DNA of 37,352 nt from the NCBI GenBank assembly GCA_028712355.1, contig JAQTQH010000001.1, positions 73,864 through 111,215 on the forward strand, in the 5' to 3' direction. The stretch is from Dehalococcoidales bacterium (GTDB taxonomy: Bacteria > Chloroflexota > Dehalococcoidia > Dehalococcoidales > RBG-16-60-22). Below are positions 1 to 7,187 of this stretch, in pieces. The notes beneath the pieces were generated by a model. That model had not been told where the DNA came from. It ran no database searches and saw only the letters and a program-made list of their open reading frames with translations. Each line of letters opens with the position of its first letter. Position 1 is the first letter of the stretch. A program made the position numbers and the translations under genes.

Positions 1-130
1 GTTAGTTACCCCGGTTCGGACTGAGGCTCCCAAGCCCATTCCGCTTCTGCACCGGCACCGGCTCACACCTTGCCCGGCTCTCTTTGCCCTACTGGAAGCG
101 TACTATTCTTGTTCCCAGCCTTTACAGTAT
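1..130 (-). promoter_or_regulatory. T-box leader, UGG (Trp) specifier, truncated by window edge
   Basis: Read on the minus strand, this is the Stem I half of a T-box leader RNA. The base helix GGCT/AGCC is followed by a CAAG/CTTG helix. The specifier loop has AGTA on one side and GAA-TGG-G on the other, which is the loop-E arrangement that places the specifier directly after GAA. Above it lie a CGCTTC/GAAGCG helix and the distal hallmark strings AGAGAGCC and GGTGTGAGCC. The specifier TGG (complement of 36-38) reads Trp and is followed by a purine, as expected. The antiterminator with its UGGN bulge must lie left of position 1. By family knowledge, the downstream gene would be a tryptophan biosynthesis, tRNA-charging or transport gene. 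The T-box call is strong; the Trp assignment is good but rests on one codon. Confidence 0.85.
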
Positions 131-136
131 GAGACA

Positions 137-165
137 ATTTAACATTAAGTAAAATAGTTTGTCAA
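137..165 (-). promoter_or_regulatory. Promoter of the T-box transcript
   Basis: On the minus strand there is a perfect -35 TTGACA (165-160), a 17-nt spacer, and -10 TTAAAT (142-137). Transcription would start near 130, just ahead of the T-box Stem I. Confidence 0.75.
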
Positions 166-170
166 GACCT

Positions 171-734
171 TTATTCCGCCAGCTTCTTGCCCAGCGCGAA
201 GGCTTCGGCGAGAGCCGCGGGGTGCTGTTTTATCTCGTCTTTCTGGTCGATGCCGCGGATGAGCAGTTCCGCCGTGTAATCCGCGTCAATCGTCTTGAAA
301 AAGTATTTCACGGTCAGCACTGCGCCGGCAAACAAATTATCGCCCTTCGTGGCGCCCACGGCGATAAACGCGCCCTTTTTGGGTGAGATGACGGGTTTCT
401 GCTTGAGAATGTATTTTCGCGCCCAGAGCGACTGGGAACGGTCAATAAGAGCTTTAAGCTGGGCGCTGATGCTGTAAAAAAATATCGGCGAGGCGATGAT
501 GATGCCTTCGCAATTGAGCAGCTTCGGATAGATTTCATCCATGTCATCGCGGATGACACAGTTGCCGTCCCGCAGGCAGCCATAACACTCCCGGCAGGGC
601 GCGATTTTTAGCTTATCCACGATAACTTTTTCTACTTCCGCTCCCCCGCTGCGGGCGCCCTGCAGCGCCTCTTCCAGCAGCAGATCGGTATTGCCGCCGA
701 TGCGCGGACTGCCCATAATGCCCAGTATCTTCAT
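171..734 (-). CDS. Iron-sulfur flavoprotein-like NAD(P)H-dependent FMN reductase family protein
   Basis: The 187-residue protein begins MKILGIMGSPR and has the GSPR...GNT phosphate-binding loop of flavodoxin-fold FMN reductases (residues 8-16). Cysteines 47, 50, 53 and 59 form a compact Cx2Cx2Cx5C motif, as in iron-sulfur flavoproteins that bind a 4Fe-4S cluster beside FMN. The likely role is soluble electron transfer in an anaerobe; the physiological partner is unknown. I chose the ATG at 734 because GGGAGG stands just upstream and the fold begins there. The longer frame back to 878 adds residues that match nothing and would run through the promoter at 769-797. The gene is transcribed away from the universal stress protein gene. 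Confidence 0.85.
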   Translation of the reverse strand: MKILGIMGSPRIGGNTDLLLEEALQGARSGGAEVEKVIVDKLKIAPCRECYGCLRDGNCVIRDDMDEIYPKLLNCEGIIIASPIFFYSISAQLKALIDRSQSLWARKYILKQKPVISPKKGAFIAVGATKGDNLFAGAVLTVKYFFKTIDADYTAELLIRGIDQKDEIKQHPAALAEAFALGKKLAE

Positions 735-768
735 GCCGGTTCCTCCCCCCGGATGGGATTTAACCCTA

Positions 769-797
769 ATGATAACTCTTGAAGCTGTTTCAATCAA
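769..797 (-). promoter_or_regulatory. Promoter of the flavoprotein gene
   Basis: Minus strand: -35 TTGATT (797-792), 17-nt spacer, -10 TATCAT (774-769). It supports the start at 734. Confidence 0.6.
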
Positions 798-809
798 GCC
801 CGGGGGGTA

Positions 810-838
810 TTGACAAGTTTTAGCGATGTTACTATTCT
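810..838 (+). promoter_or_regulatory. Promoter of the universal stress protein gene
   Basis: -35 TTGACA (810-815), 17-nt spacer, -10 TATTCT (833-838). The predicted transcript starts near 845 and leaves a leader of about 75 nt. Confidence 0.65.
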
Positions 839-919
839 GTAAGTTGAAGCGCCTGAACGGCAACATTTTGGCGAACAATCTGCGATATTTAATAAAAAAC
901 GTAAATTATAGGAGGCAAT

Positions 920-1384
920 ATGTATCACAATATACTGGTCCCACTGGATGGCTCCGAGCTTGCCGAATGCGTGCTGCCCCACGTGCAGAGCATCGCCAAA
1001 GGCTGCGCCGTCCCCGATGTAACGCTGGTGCGTGCCGTAGAGCCTTTCCGCAACATCTCCACCGGGGAATACATTTTCCCCGAAGCTGATATTAAACGTA
1101 TCGATGCGGAAAGCAAAGCGGCTGCGAAGAAATACCTGGAGCAGGTGGTGAGCCAGCTCAAAAAACAGGGCCTTAACGCTAAAGCCGAGATTCTCACGGG
1201 AAGGGCTGCCGATACCATCGCCCCGTACGCCAATAAAATCGGGGCGGACCTCATTGTGATTGCCACCCACGGACGCTCAGGCGTCAGCAAGTGGGTCTGG
1301 GGCAGCGTGGCGGATAAACTCCTCCGCTCGGCATGCGTACCGGTACTCATGGTGCGGGCGCCGGGCTGTGTGGTGGGTGTTTAA
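920..1384 (+). CDS. Universal stress protein, UspA family
   Basis: This single-domain Usp protein of 154 residues has the usual family length. The N-terminus MYHNILVPLDGSE carries the conserved strand and Asp. The C-terminal ATHGRSG...GSVADKLL segment is the nucleotide-binding loop of ATP-binding Usp proteins; the first Gly of the Gx2Gx9GS signature is Ala here. It ends in the VPVLMVR strand typical of the family. The start is fixed by TAGGAGG six bases upstream. Usp proteins act in the cytoplasm and are linked to starvation, oxidative or respiratory stress; this sequence does not say which. It has its own promoter. Confidence 0.9.
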   Translation: MYHNILVPLDGSELAECVLPHVQSIAKGCAVPDVTLVRAVEPFRNISTGEYIFPEADIKRIDAESKAAAKKYLEQVVSQLKKQGLNAKAEILTGRAADTIAPYANKIGADLIVIATHGRSGVSKWVWGSVADKLLRSACVPVLMVRAPGCVVGV

Positions 1385-1491
1385 GCCACGGGTGGAAGAT
1401 TTGAAAAGATAAGGTTAGCGTTACTCACCCTGAATAATAGAGGCGAGGGCACTTTTAGCGTGCCCCCTATTCTGCAAACAGCGGGAGAGAT

Positions 1492-2361
1492 GTGACCAGG
1501 CTAACCATCATGACCGATACCATCGCGGGCATTCCGCGGGAACTGGCGGAACAGCTGGGCATCAGGGTGGTGCCGACGGCGTACATCATCTTCGATGAGC
1601 ATCAGTACATCGAGGGCGTTACTCTCGATACTGCGCAGGCTTATCAACTATTGCGCCAGGCACCGGATAAATTCAACACCGCGGCGATTTCCCCGGACTA
1701 CCTGCTGAACGTCTACCGGGAACTCAGCCAGAAATCGTCGGATATTCTCTTCATTACCATCTCGCTGGCATTAAGCAGCGTTTCGCGCAGCGCTGCCGTT
1801 GCCGCCGATATCTTCAAGCAGGAATCACCGGACACCACCATAAGGATTCTCGATTCCCGTAACGCCGCCAGCGGGCAGGGTCTCATCGTCCTCGCCGCCG
1901 CCCGCGCGGCGGCACAGGGGAGAAACCTTGAACGAGTCACCGAAATCGCCGAGCAGACGCGGCAAAAGACCGGCAATGTTGTTCTACTAGATACCCTGCG
2001 TTATGTTTACCGTACCGGAAGGGTGCCCCGGTTCGCCTCCCTGCTGGGCGGCGCATTCGGCATCAAGCCCCTCAGCCGCATCCGGATTGACGGTGAGCTA
2101 CATCCCGCCGGCATCGTCCGCACTCTGACGAGCGGCTTCACCAAGATGGTGGATATGATCAAAGAAGAAGCCGCTACAGACGCTCTCCATTTCATGATTA
2201 TGCACGCCGATGCTCCGCAGTCTGCCGCGGAACTCGCCGCGCTCTTGCAGTCCCGGTTCAAATGCCTCAGCATGATTATCAGCGAGTTCAGCCCGGTAAT
2301 GGCATATGGCGCCGGCCCGGGCTCGCTTTCCATAGGCTTCCACTCGGAACTGGTCTTTTAA
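1492..2361 (+). CDS. DegV family fatty-acid-binding protein
   Basis: The 289-residue protein has the standard DegV length. The N-terminus contains TIMTDTIAGIP, which matches the family's DS/DT...D start, and the central region has the ITISLALSSVSRSA and DSRNAASGQG motifs that line the lipid site. The C-terminal domain carries ADA followed by the GPGSLSIGF segment. DegV (FakB-type) proteins bind a fatty acid and, where a FakA kinase exists, present it for phosphorylation; no FakA is in this window. Translation starts at GTG 1492, preceded by GGGAGAG. It has no clear operon partner; the next gene, selD, is about 210 bp downstream beyond a repeat. Confidence 0.9.
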   Translation: MTRLTIMTDTIAGIPRELAEQLGIRVVPTAYIIFDEHQYIEGVTLDTAQAYQLLRQAPDKFNTAAISPDYLLNVYRELSQKSSDILFITISLALSSVSRSAAVAADIFKQESPDTTIRILDSRNAASGQGLIVLAAARAAAQGRNLERVTEIAEQTRQKTGNVVLLDTLRYVYRTGRVPRFASLLGGAFGIKPLSRIRIDGELHPAGIVRTLTSGFTKMVDMIKEEAATDALHFMIMHADAPQSAAELAALLQSRFKCLSMIISEFSPVMAYGAGPGSLSIGFHSELVF

Positions 2362-2404
2362 GTCTTGACTATTCACCGCTTTCGTGGCAAGCTATCAAGA
2401 GTTG

Positions 2405-2529
2405 ACCTCACCCCCTGTGCCCCTCTCCTGTAAAGCGAGGGGGAAAGTAAATATAAGGAGGGAGCGAAGCCCCCTCCTTTCCAATATCTCCCCTTCCCCT
2501 CGAATGGAAGGGGACACAAGGGGATAGGG
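2405..2529 (+). repeat. Dispersed C/G-rich palindromic repeat, copy 1
   Basis: This non-coding stretch has alternating C-rich and G-rich arms (CCTCACCCCCTGTGCCC, then CCCCTTCCCCTCG, GGAAGGGGAC and AGGGGATAGGG) that fold into several hairpins. A related copy lies at 19794-19921. Both occupy intergenic space between same-strand genes. Confidence 0.6.
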
Positions 2530-2575
2530 TATTTTAACCAGATAAATCGTCAGCAGCTAAGCAGGAGGAGTCCAC

Positions 2576-3640
2576 GTGAGCGACCAGATACGCCTCACCC
2601 AGACCGTACGCGGCGCCGGTTGAGCCTGCAAGATGGGTCCGGGTGACCTCAACAAAGCGTTAGCCGGCCTGCCCTTCATCTCCGACCCCAACCTGATTAT
2701 GGGACTGGAGCGGAGCGAGGACGCCGGCGTCTATAAGCTGACCGATGAGATGGCCATCATCCAGACGGTGGACTTTTTCACGCCCATCGTGGATGACCCC
2801 TTCACTTTCGGGCAGATTGCGGCGGTCAACTCGCTGAGCGATGTCTACGCCAAAGGCGGCAAGCCTTTGACGGCGATGAACGTCGTCTGCTTCCCTGAAA
2901 ATATGGACCTGAGCATTCTTAACCGCGTCCTCGCCGGGGGGCTGGACAAGATGCGCGAAGCCGGGGTGGTGCTGGTAGGCGGGCATACCGTCTCCGACCC
3001 CGAACTGAAGTACGGGCTCTCCGTGACCGGGCTGATTCATCCGCAGAAGGTCATCCGTAACAACGGCGCGCAAGCCGGCGATAAGCTTATCCTGACCAAG
3101 CCGCTGGGCACCGGCATTATCAGTACCGCGCTCAAGGGCGGGGCAGCCGGTGAAGCCGCCGTTCAGCGCATCGTCCGCTCCATGTCGACCCTCAACCGCA
3201 AGGCCGCCGAGCTGATGCTGGAGGCGGGCGTCCATGCCTGTACCGATGTCACCGGCTTCGGACTGCTGGGGCATTGCGCCGAGATGGTGGAGGGTACGGA
3301 AGTCGGCATGGTGATAGATGCCGCCGCCGTGCCGGTTTTCCCGGAAATCCGTGAATTTATCGGCATGGGCTTGCTCCCCGGGGGACTGCACCGCAACCGC
3401 GAGTTCCGCCAGCACATGGTGGAAATAGATGCAGGAGTCCCGGAATACCTGGCAGATATCCTCTACGACCCGCAGACCTCGGGAGGCTTGCTGATGGCGG
3501 TTCCGCCGGCAGAGGCGGCGGCACTATTGAAAAAGATGCACCGCGCCGATATTTCGGAGGCAGCTATTATCGGCGAGTTCGCTGCCGCGCCCAAGGGCAG
3601 AATCAAGGTCGGCGTTACTAATCAGGTGAAGCCGGCTTAA
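2576..3640 (+). CDS. selD: Selenide, water dikinase (selenophosphate synthetase), selenoprotein form
   Basis: SelD makes selenophosphate from selenide and ATP, the selenium donor for tRNA-Sec. From GTG 2576 (AGGAGG at 2563-2568) the frame runs to an in-frame TGA at 2621-2623 and continues as the whole SelD protein, 354 residues including Sec16. The context IRLTQTVRGAG-U-ACKMGPGDL is the family's N-terminal active-site loop, where Sec or Cys sits three residues before the catalytic Lys (here Lys19). Other landmarks are VDFFTPIVDDPF, LSDVYAKGGKPLTAMN, GGHTV and TDVTGFGLLGH. Start-codon callers would truncate it to the ATG at 2633 and lose the active site. It implies a functional Sec pathway in this genome, though selA, selB and tRNA-Sec are not in the window. 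Its 3' end overlaps the convergent gene by 23 bp. Confidence 0.95.
2621..2649 (+). other. Sec (UGA) codon of selD and candidate bacterial SECIS hairpin
   Basis: TGA at 2621-2623 is codon 16 of selD. Downstream, GGTC (2636-2639) can pair with GACC (2645-2648), plus a G-U pair, around the loop CGGGT. This leaves exposed Gs about 17 nt from the UGA, roughly where bacterial SECIS apical loops lie. The Sec codon is well supported by family alignment; the exact hairpin is my hand folding. Confidence 0.8.
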
Positions 3641-4328
3641 CCCGGGAATAGGGCACCTTTGCCTCTTCAACATTCAACAGGCTGCTTTCCTTCACGCCGC
3701 AGAAGGCATCTTCCGGAATAACATCGCTGCAGACCACCTGCTCGAAAGCCGGATAGTAATTTGTTGCCTCGCGGAAAGCATGCAGATAGGCGGCACGCAG
3801 CGCCTTCGCGGTGATACCGGTGCATTTACCCAGGATATCGACGGTAACCATCAGTTCCCCCTGCACCCCCCTGACGCTCCCGCCACCTTTGAAAATTCTG
3901 ATGCCGCCCGCATCGCTGCCGCCTGCAGTAATTTCAACTCTGGCCTGCTCTCCCGGCTCCGCCCGGTTTTCTCCGCCCGTTGGCACGGGTTTAATGGCGA
4001 ACGTTGCGATAGAATGCAGATTAATGATATTCGCCAGGACACAGGCGGCGGTCATTTTCGCCTCGGGGATGGTAATTATCCGGGTGACTGTCATTTTTAC
4101 TGTTTCCATATCCACGATGCCGCACACCAGTTCGTAAACCCGGTCACCCTGCAGCTTCATGCGAACCGTTTTCTGTTCTTCGTCAACGGCATAATAGCCC
4201 CGGTGCTCATTTTTAAAGTATTTTTTAACTCGGTTAAAAGCCGTGCTTGGTATTTCCTTGCCGCGCCCGGAATTCCGCTTCTTTTTCTTGAACCGTGGTC
4301 TCTGGAAATGGAACGGGTTCCTCAGCAC
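3618..4328 (-). CDS. Unknown protein, YbjN-like N-terminal region (tentative)
   Basis: I do not recognise this 236-residue protein securely. After a basic start (KKKKR), residues about 30-110 resemble the YbjN fold pattern: an amphipathic helix (FNRVKKYF), a YYAVDEEQKTVRM strand pair, and a conserved-looking VLANIINLHS near the end of the domain. The second half is Gly-rich and contains ELMVTVDILGKCTGITAKAL, with no motif I can name. GTG 4328 overlaps the last codons of cobO (GTGCTGA), and GGGAGG lies eight bases upstream, so the two are probably translationally coupled. Its last codons run antisense to the end of selD. The coupling to cobO hints at a linked role, but no function can be assigned. 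Confidence 0.6.
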   Translation of the reverse strand: MLRNPFHFQRPRFKKKKRNSGRGKEIPSTAFNRVKKYFKNEHRGYYAVDEEQKTVRMKLQGDRVYELVCGIVDMETVKMTVTRIITIPEAKMTAACVLANIINLHSIATFAIKPVPTGGENRAEPGEQARVEITAGGSDAGGIRIFKGGGSVRGVQGELMVTVDILGKCTGITAKALRAAYLHAFREATNYYPAFEQVVCSDVIPEDAFCGVKESSLLNVEEAKVPYSRVKPASPD

Positions 4329-4867
4329 TCGATGCCCTCCCGCGCCGGGACGCCTTCCTCATAGTAGTGCTTGATGTCCTTGACCTCGCTCACGAGATCG
4401 GCGGCGGCGATAATCTCCGGGGGAGCCCCGCGCCCGGTAAAAACTATTTCCACGCCTTCCGGCTTATCACGGATAACCTGCAGCATTTCCTCGATGGTTA
4501 CCAGGTGGAAGAGGTAACCGGTCAGGATTTCATCGAAGATGACGATATTGTACTCGCCGGACAGCATCGCCGCCCGCGTTTTCGCCAGTGCATTCTTCGC
4601 CATCTCAATATCTTCCCGGTCGGGCGACGGTTTGACGTGGACAAAACAGGGCTTGCCGAATTGCTCTATGGTAATATAATCCGATACCCGCATGGCAGCA
4701 TCAAGTTCACTGTAATGCCGGCCTTTCAGAAACTGCCCGATGTAGGTCTTGAGCCCGCAGCCCATCGCCCGGAACGCCAATCCCAGCGCAGCGGTCGTCT
4801 TACCTTTGCCATTCCCGGTGTAGATTTGGACATAACCCCTACCCAGTGGATTGGAATCCGTTTTCAT
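4322..4867 (-). CDS. cobO: Cob(I)alamin adenosyltransferase, CobO/BtuR family
   Basis: CobO transfers the adenosyl group of ATP to cob(I)alamin or corrinoid precursors, completing or salvaging the coenzyme. The protein is 181 residues long, the usual size. The P-loop GNGKGKTT (residues 18-25) follows the typical YVQIYT lead-in, and FLKG, the FDEIL Walker-B-like segment and the TGRGAPPEI motif near the C-terminus are family hallmarks. ATG 4867 has GGAGGAAG upstream and a strong promoter. The partly overlapping downstream gene at 3618-4328 is probably cotranscribed. Corrinoid salvage fits an anaerobe, but no other cobalamin genes are visible here. Confidence 0.95.
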   Translation of the reverse strand: MKTDSNPLGRGYVQIYTGNGKGKTTAALGLAFRAMGCGLKTYIGQFLKGRHYSELDAAMRVSDYITIEQFGKPCFVHVKPSPDREDIEMAKNALAKTRAAMLSGEYNIVIFDEILTGYLFHLVTIEEMLQVIRDKPEGVEIVFTGRGAPPEIIAAADLVSEVKDIKHYYEEGVPAREGIEC

Positions 4868-4903
4868 GGTGCCTTCTTCCTCCCGAAATCCCGGAATAAG
4901 CCA

Positions 4904-4932
4904 AGTATAAAATGCGCCGCGGCATGTGTCAA
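4904..4932 (-). promoter_or_regulatory. Promoter of cobO
   Basis: Minus strand: perfect -35 TTGACA (4932-4927), 17-nt spacer, -10 TATACT (4909-4904). It is divergent from, and only about 12 bp away from, the promoter of the acyl-CoA synthetase. Confidence 0.8.
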
Positions 4933-4944
4933 ACGAGCGGAGGT

Positions 4945-4973
4945 TTGACTCTTTATCAATCTTATGTTATATT
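4945..4973 (+). promoter_or_regulatory. Promoter of the acyl-CoA synthetase leader
   Basis: -35 TTGACT (4945-4950), 17-nt spacer, -10 TATATT (4968-4973). Transcription would begin near 4980, giving a leader of about 145 nt. Confidence 0.8.
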
Positions 4974-4979
4974 AGTCAC

Positions 4980-5124
4980 ATCATGGTGAGTCTCAGAAAA
5001 TTAGAGAGATTTGGCTTCATCTTTACCGGGCGCACTGGGGTGCGCTTGGGGGTATAGCCGCGCGTTAAGTTAAATTATTCCAAAATGGCATTTTAGAATA
5101 CCTCCCCAAGCGGGAGGTATTTTT
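4980..5124 (+). promoter_or_regulatory. Structured leader with mutually exclusive hairpins over the RBS (candidate RNA switch)
   Basis: Four helices can be drawn. (a) GCGCA 5030-5034 pairs with 5041-5045. (b) 5076-5086 pairs with 5090-5100, ten pairs and one mismatch around the loop GGC. (c) 5097-5106 pairs with 5112-5121, ten perfect pairs that bury the ribosome-binding site GGGAGG (5112-5117) and are followed by TTTT directly before the ATG. (d) CTTGGGGGTAT 5045-5055 pairs with 5098-5110, eleven pairs with a two-base bulge. Helix d consumes the 5' arm of c and would free the RBS. Helices b, c and d overlap, so they exclude each other. No known riboswitch core is recognisable. Helix c may act as a terminator, as an RBS sequestrator, or as both. 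Confidence 0.6.
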
Positions 5125-7086
5125 ATGGGGAAAATGGCCGCACAGACTGGACTAAAACAAAAAAAGGACTCCGAGACACTGACGCTGGATGGCGTGCAGA
5201 CTATCCCGCAGCTTATCCGGCACAACTACGAGCGGTGGCGGGATGGTACCGCTATGTGCATGAAGCAGTTCGGCATCTGGCAGCGGTACAGCTGGGCGGA
5301 CTATTACCAGAAGGTGAAACATCTATCGCTGGGGCTGATTAGCCTGGGGCTGCAGCCGCAGGACGTTGTCTGCATCATCGGGGATAATGAGCCGCAGTGG
5401 TTCTGGGGCGAGTTCGCCACCCAGGCGGCAGGGGGCATTGCGACCGGTATTTTCGTGGACTCTATCCCTTCCGAGGTGAAATACATCGCGGAAAAATCAC
5501 GCGCTAGATTCGCCATCGTCAACGACCAGGAGCAGACCGATAAATTCCTCGAAATCAAGAGTCAGCTTCCCTCGCTGAAAAAAGTGATTTACTGGGACCT
5601 CAAGGGTCTCCGCGACTACGACGACCCTGTTCTCATAAGTTATTCCGAAGTCCTCAAATTAGGCGCGGATTATGAAACAACCCATCCTGACCTGTTCGAG
5701 CAGAACGTAGCGAAAGGGCGGGGTGATGATACCGCTTTTATCTATTTCACCTCGGGCACCACCGGACTGCCCAAAGGCGCCCTCCTCACCCACCGGGCGC
5801 TGCTCAATACCGCCCGGGGCTTTATCAGCCGCTTCCCGCTGAGCGAACATGACGACCTGATTTCCAATTTTCCGGCGGCCTGGGTGGGCGATAGTTTCTT
5901 CGCGACGGTTCCCCATCTGCTCACCGGAGCGCGGCTGAATTTCCCGGAAGAACCGGAGACCGTCGCCGAAGATACGCGGGAAGTGGGACCGAACTTCGCC
6001 ATCTACGGGCCGCGGCAGTGGGAGAGCCTGGTGCGGGAAATCCAGGTCAAGATGATCGATGCCCATCCTTTGAAACGCTTCGCCTATAAACTTTTTATGC
6101 CCGTCGGGCACAAGATTGCCGATATTAAATTCAGTGGACAGGAACCCGGCTGGAACTGGAAGCTGCTGCATGGCATCGCTTACTGGGGATTGTTCCGCGC
6201 CCTGCGTGACCGGCTTGGACTCAGCAAGGTGCGCTTCGCCGTGACCGGCAGCTCGGTACTCAGCCTGGACACCTTCCGCCTCATTCATGCCATCGGCGTC
6301 GAGCTGCGGCAGAGCTACGCCAGCACCGAAGCCGGCTTCATCTCCTCACACAGCAAAGGGGAAATACGCTTCGAGAGCCTGGGGCGACCGGCGCTGGGCA
6401 CCGAGGTGAGAATCACCGATGGAGGCGAATTGCTGGTACGCAGCGGCGCCATGTTCAGCGGGTACTACGAGGACCCCGGCAAAACGGCGGCGACCCTCAA
6501 AGACGGCTGGTGCCACACCGGCGATGCCGTTCATATCAACGAGGACGGGCATATCATTTTCATGGACCGCATGGAGCACATGGGCGAACTCAAGTCCGGT
6601 ATCAAGTATGCCCCGCAGTACATTGAGGGCAGGCTGCGCTTCAGCCCTTATATCAAAGATGCGATGGTCATCGGCGGCAAGGACAAGGATTTCGTTTCCG
6701 CCATCCTGAACATCGATTTCACAATGGTCGGCAAGTGGGCGGAGCGTCACCACATCCCCTACACCACCTTCGTCGACCTCTCCCAGAAAACCGAGGTCGC
6801 CGACCTGGTGCGGCAGGACCTGAACCGGGTGAACAGCTACTTGCCGGAGGGTTCGCGAGTGCGGAAATTCGTCCTGCTGCACAAAGAGTTCGACCCGGAT
6901 GAAGCCGAACTGACCCGCACGCGTAAATTGCGGCGGGAATTCATGGAAAAGAGATACCATACCCTCATTGAAGCGCTCTATGGAGAGAGCGGCGAGGTCG
7001 CTGTAGAAGCCCCGGTAACCTACCGCGACGGACGTCAGGGCGTGGTCAGCACCGTGATTAAAGTAAGGAGCGTCGAGAAGGATTAA
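5125..7086 (+). CDS. AMP-dependent long-chain acyl-CoA synthetase family protein
   Basis: The protein activates a carboxylic acid to its acyl-AMP and then to its CoA thioester. At 653 residues it has the long FACS architecture. The AMP-binding motif YFTSGTTGLPKGALLTH lies near residues 206-221, QSYASTEAGF is the A5-type motif, and the GWCHTGDAVHINEDGHI segment holds the adenylation-site Asp and the hinge region. The C-terminus carries LTRTRKLRR, typical of FadD15-like enzymes. The start at ATG 5125 (or the in-frame ATG at 5134) lies seven bases after GGGAGG, which is part of the leader hairpin. It heads a same-strand run into livH, livM and the substrate-binding gene, so its substrate may be what that transporter imports. 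The substrate cannot be read from the sequence. Confidence 0.9.
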   Translation: MGKMAAQTGLKQKKDSETLTLDGVQTIPQLIRHNYERWRDGTAMCMKQFGIWQRYSWADYYQKVKHLSLGLISLGLQPQDVVCIIGDNEPQWFWGEFATQAAGGIATGIFVDSIPSEVKYIAEKSRARFAIVNDQEQTDKFLEIKSQLPSLKKVIYWDLKGLRDYDDPVLISYSEVLKLGADYETTHPDLFEQNVAKGRGDDTAFIYFTSGTTGLPKGALLTHRALLNTARGFISRFPLSEHDDLISNFPAAWVGDSFFATVPHLLTGARLNFPEEPETVAEDTREVGPNFAIYGPRQWESLVREIQVKMIDAHPLKRFAYKLFMPVGHKIADIKFSGQEPGWNWKLLHGIAYWGLFRALRDRLGLSKVRFAVTGSSVLSLDTFRLIHAIGVELRQSYASTEAGFISSHSKGEIRFESLGRPALGTEVRITDGGELLVRSGAMFSGYYEDPGKTAATLKDGWCHTGDAVHINEDGHIIFMDRMEHMGELKSGIKYAPQYIEGRLRFSPYIKDAMVIGGKDKDFVSAILNIDFTMVGKWAERHHIPYTTFVDLSQKTEVADLVRQDLNRVNSYLPEGSRVRKFVLLHKEFDPDEAELTRTRKLRREFMEKRYHTLIEALYGESGEVAVEAPVTYRDGRQGVVSTVIKVRSVEKD

Positions 7087-7093
7087 AAGAAAC

Positions 7094-7166
7094 TGTCATT
7101 GCGAGCGAAGCGAAGCAATCTCTAAAAGATTGGGGTTGCTTCTTCACTACCCTCCTCGCAATGACA
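7094..7166 (+). repeat. TGTCATTGCGAG-type palindromic repeat, copy 1
   Basis: The element starts TGTCATTGCGAGCGAAGCG and ends in the inverted CTCGCAATGACA, with AGCAATCTC and GGTTGCTTC as inner inverted arms. Related copies lie at 10473, 22356, 26888 and 31290. Its right end contains the false start codon that lengthens the livH frame. Confidence 0.8.
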
Positions 7167-7187
7167 CTGATACGAAGGATTGACAAA

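Noticed and set aside
735-878. N-terminal extension of the flavoprotein frame
   Set aside because: The frame is open to 878 but would run through the -10/-35 at 769-797; the fold and a good ribosome-binding site begin at 734.
794-1270. Long antisense frame across the universal stress protein gene
   Set aside because: It has no motif, no ribosome-binding site and no promoter, and lies fully opposite a well-defined gene. Similar antisense frames over selD, pilD, glyS, GH3 and the GGDEF gene were left out for the same reason.
4980-5124. Known riboswitch before the acyl-CoA synthetase (SAM, TPP, preQ1, fluoride, c-di-GMP considered)
   Set aside because: No core motif matches, although the alternative helices are clear.
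7161-7187. Upstream start of livH
   Set aside because: This ATG is the inverted end of a palindromic repeat; the family N-terminus and an SD site fit ATG 7188.
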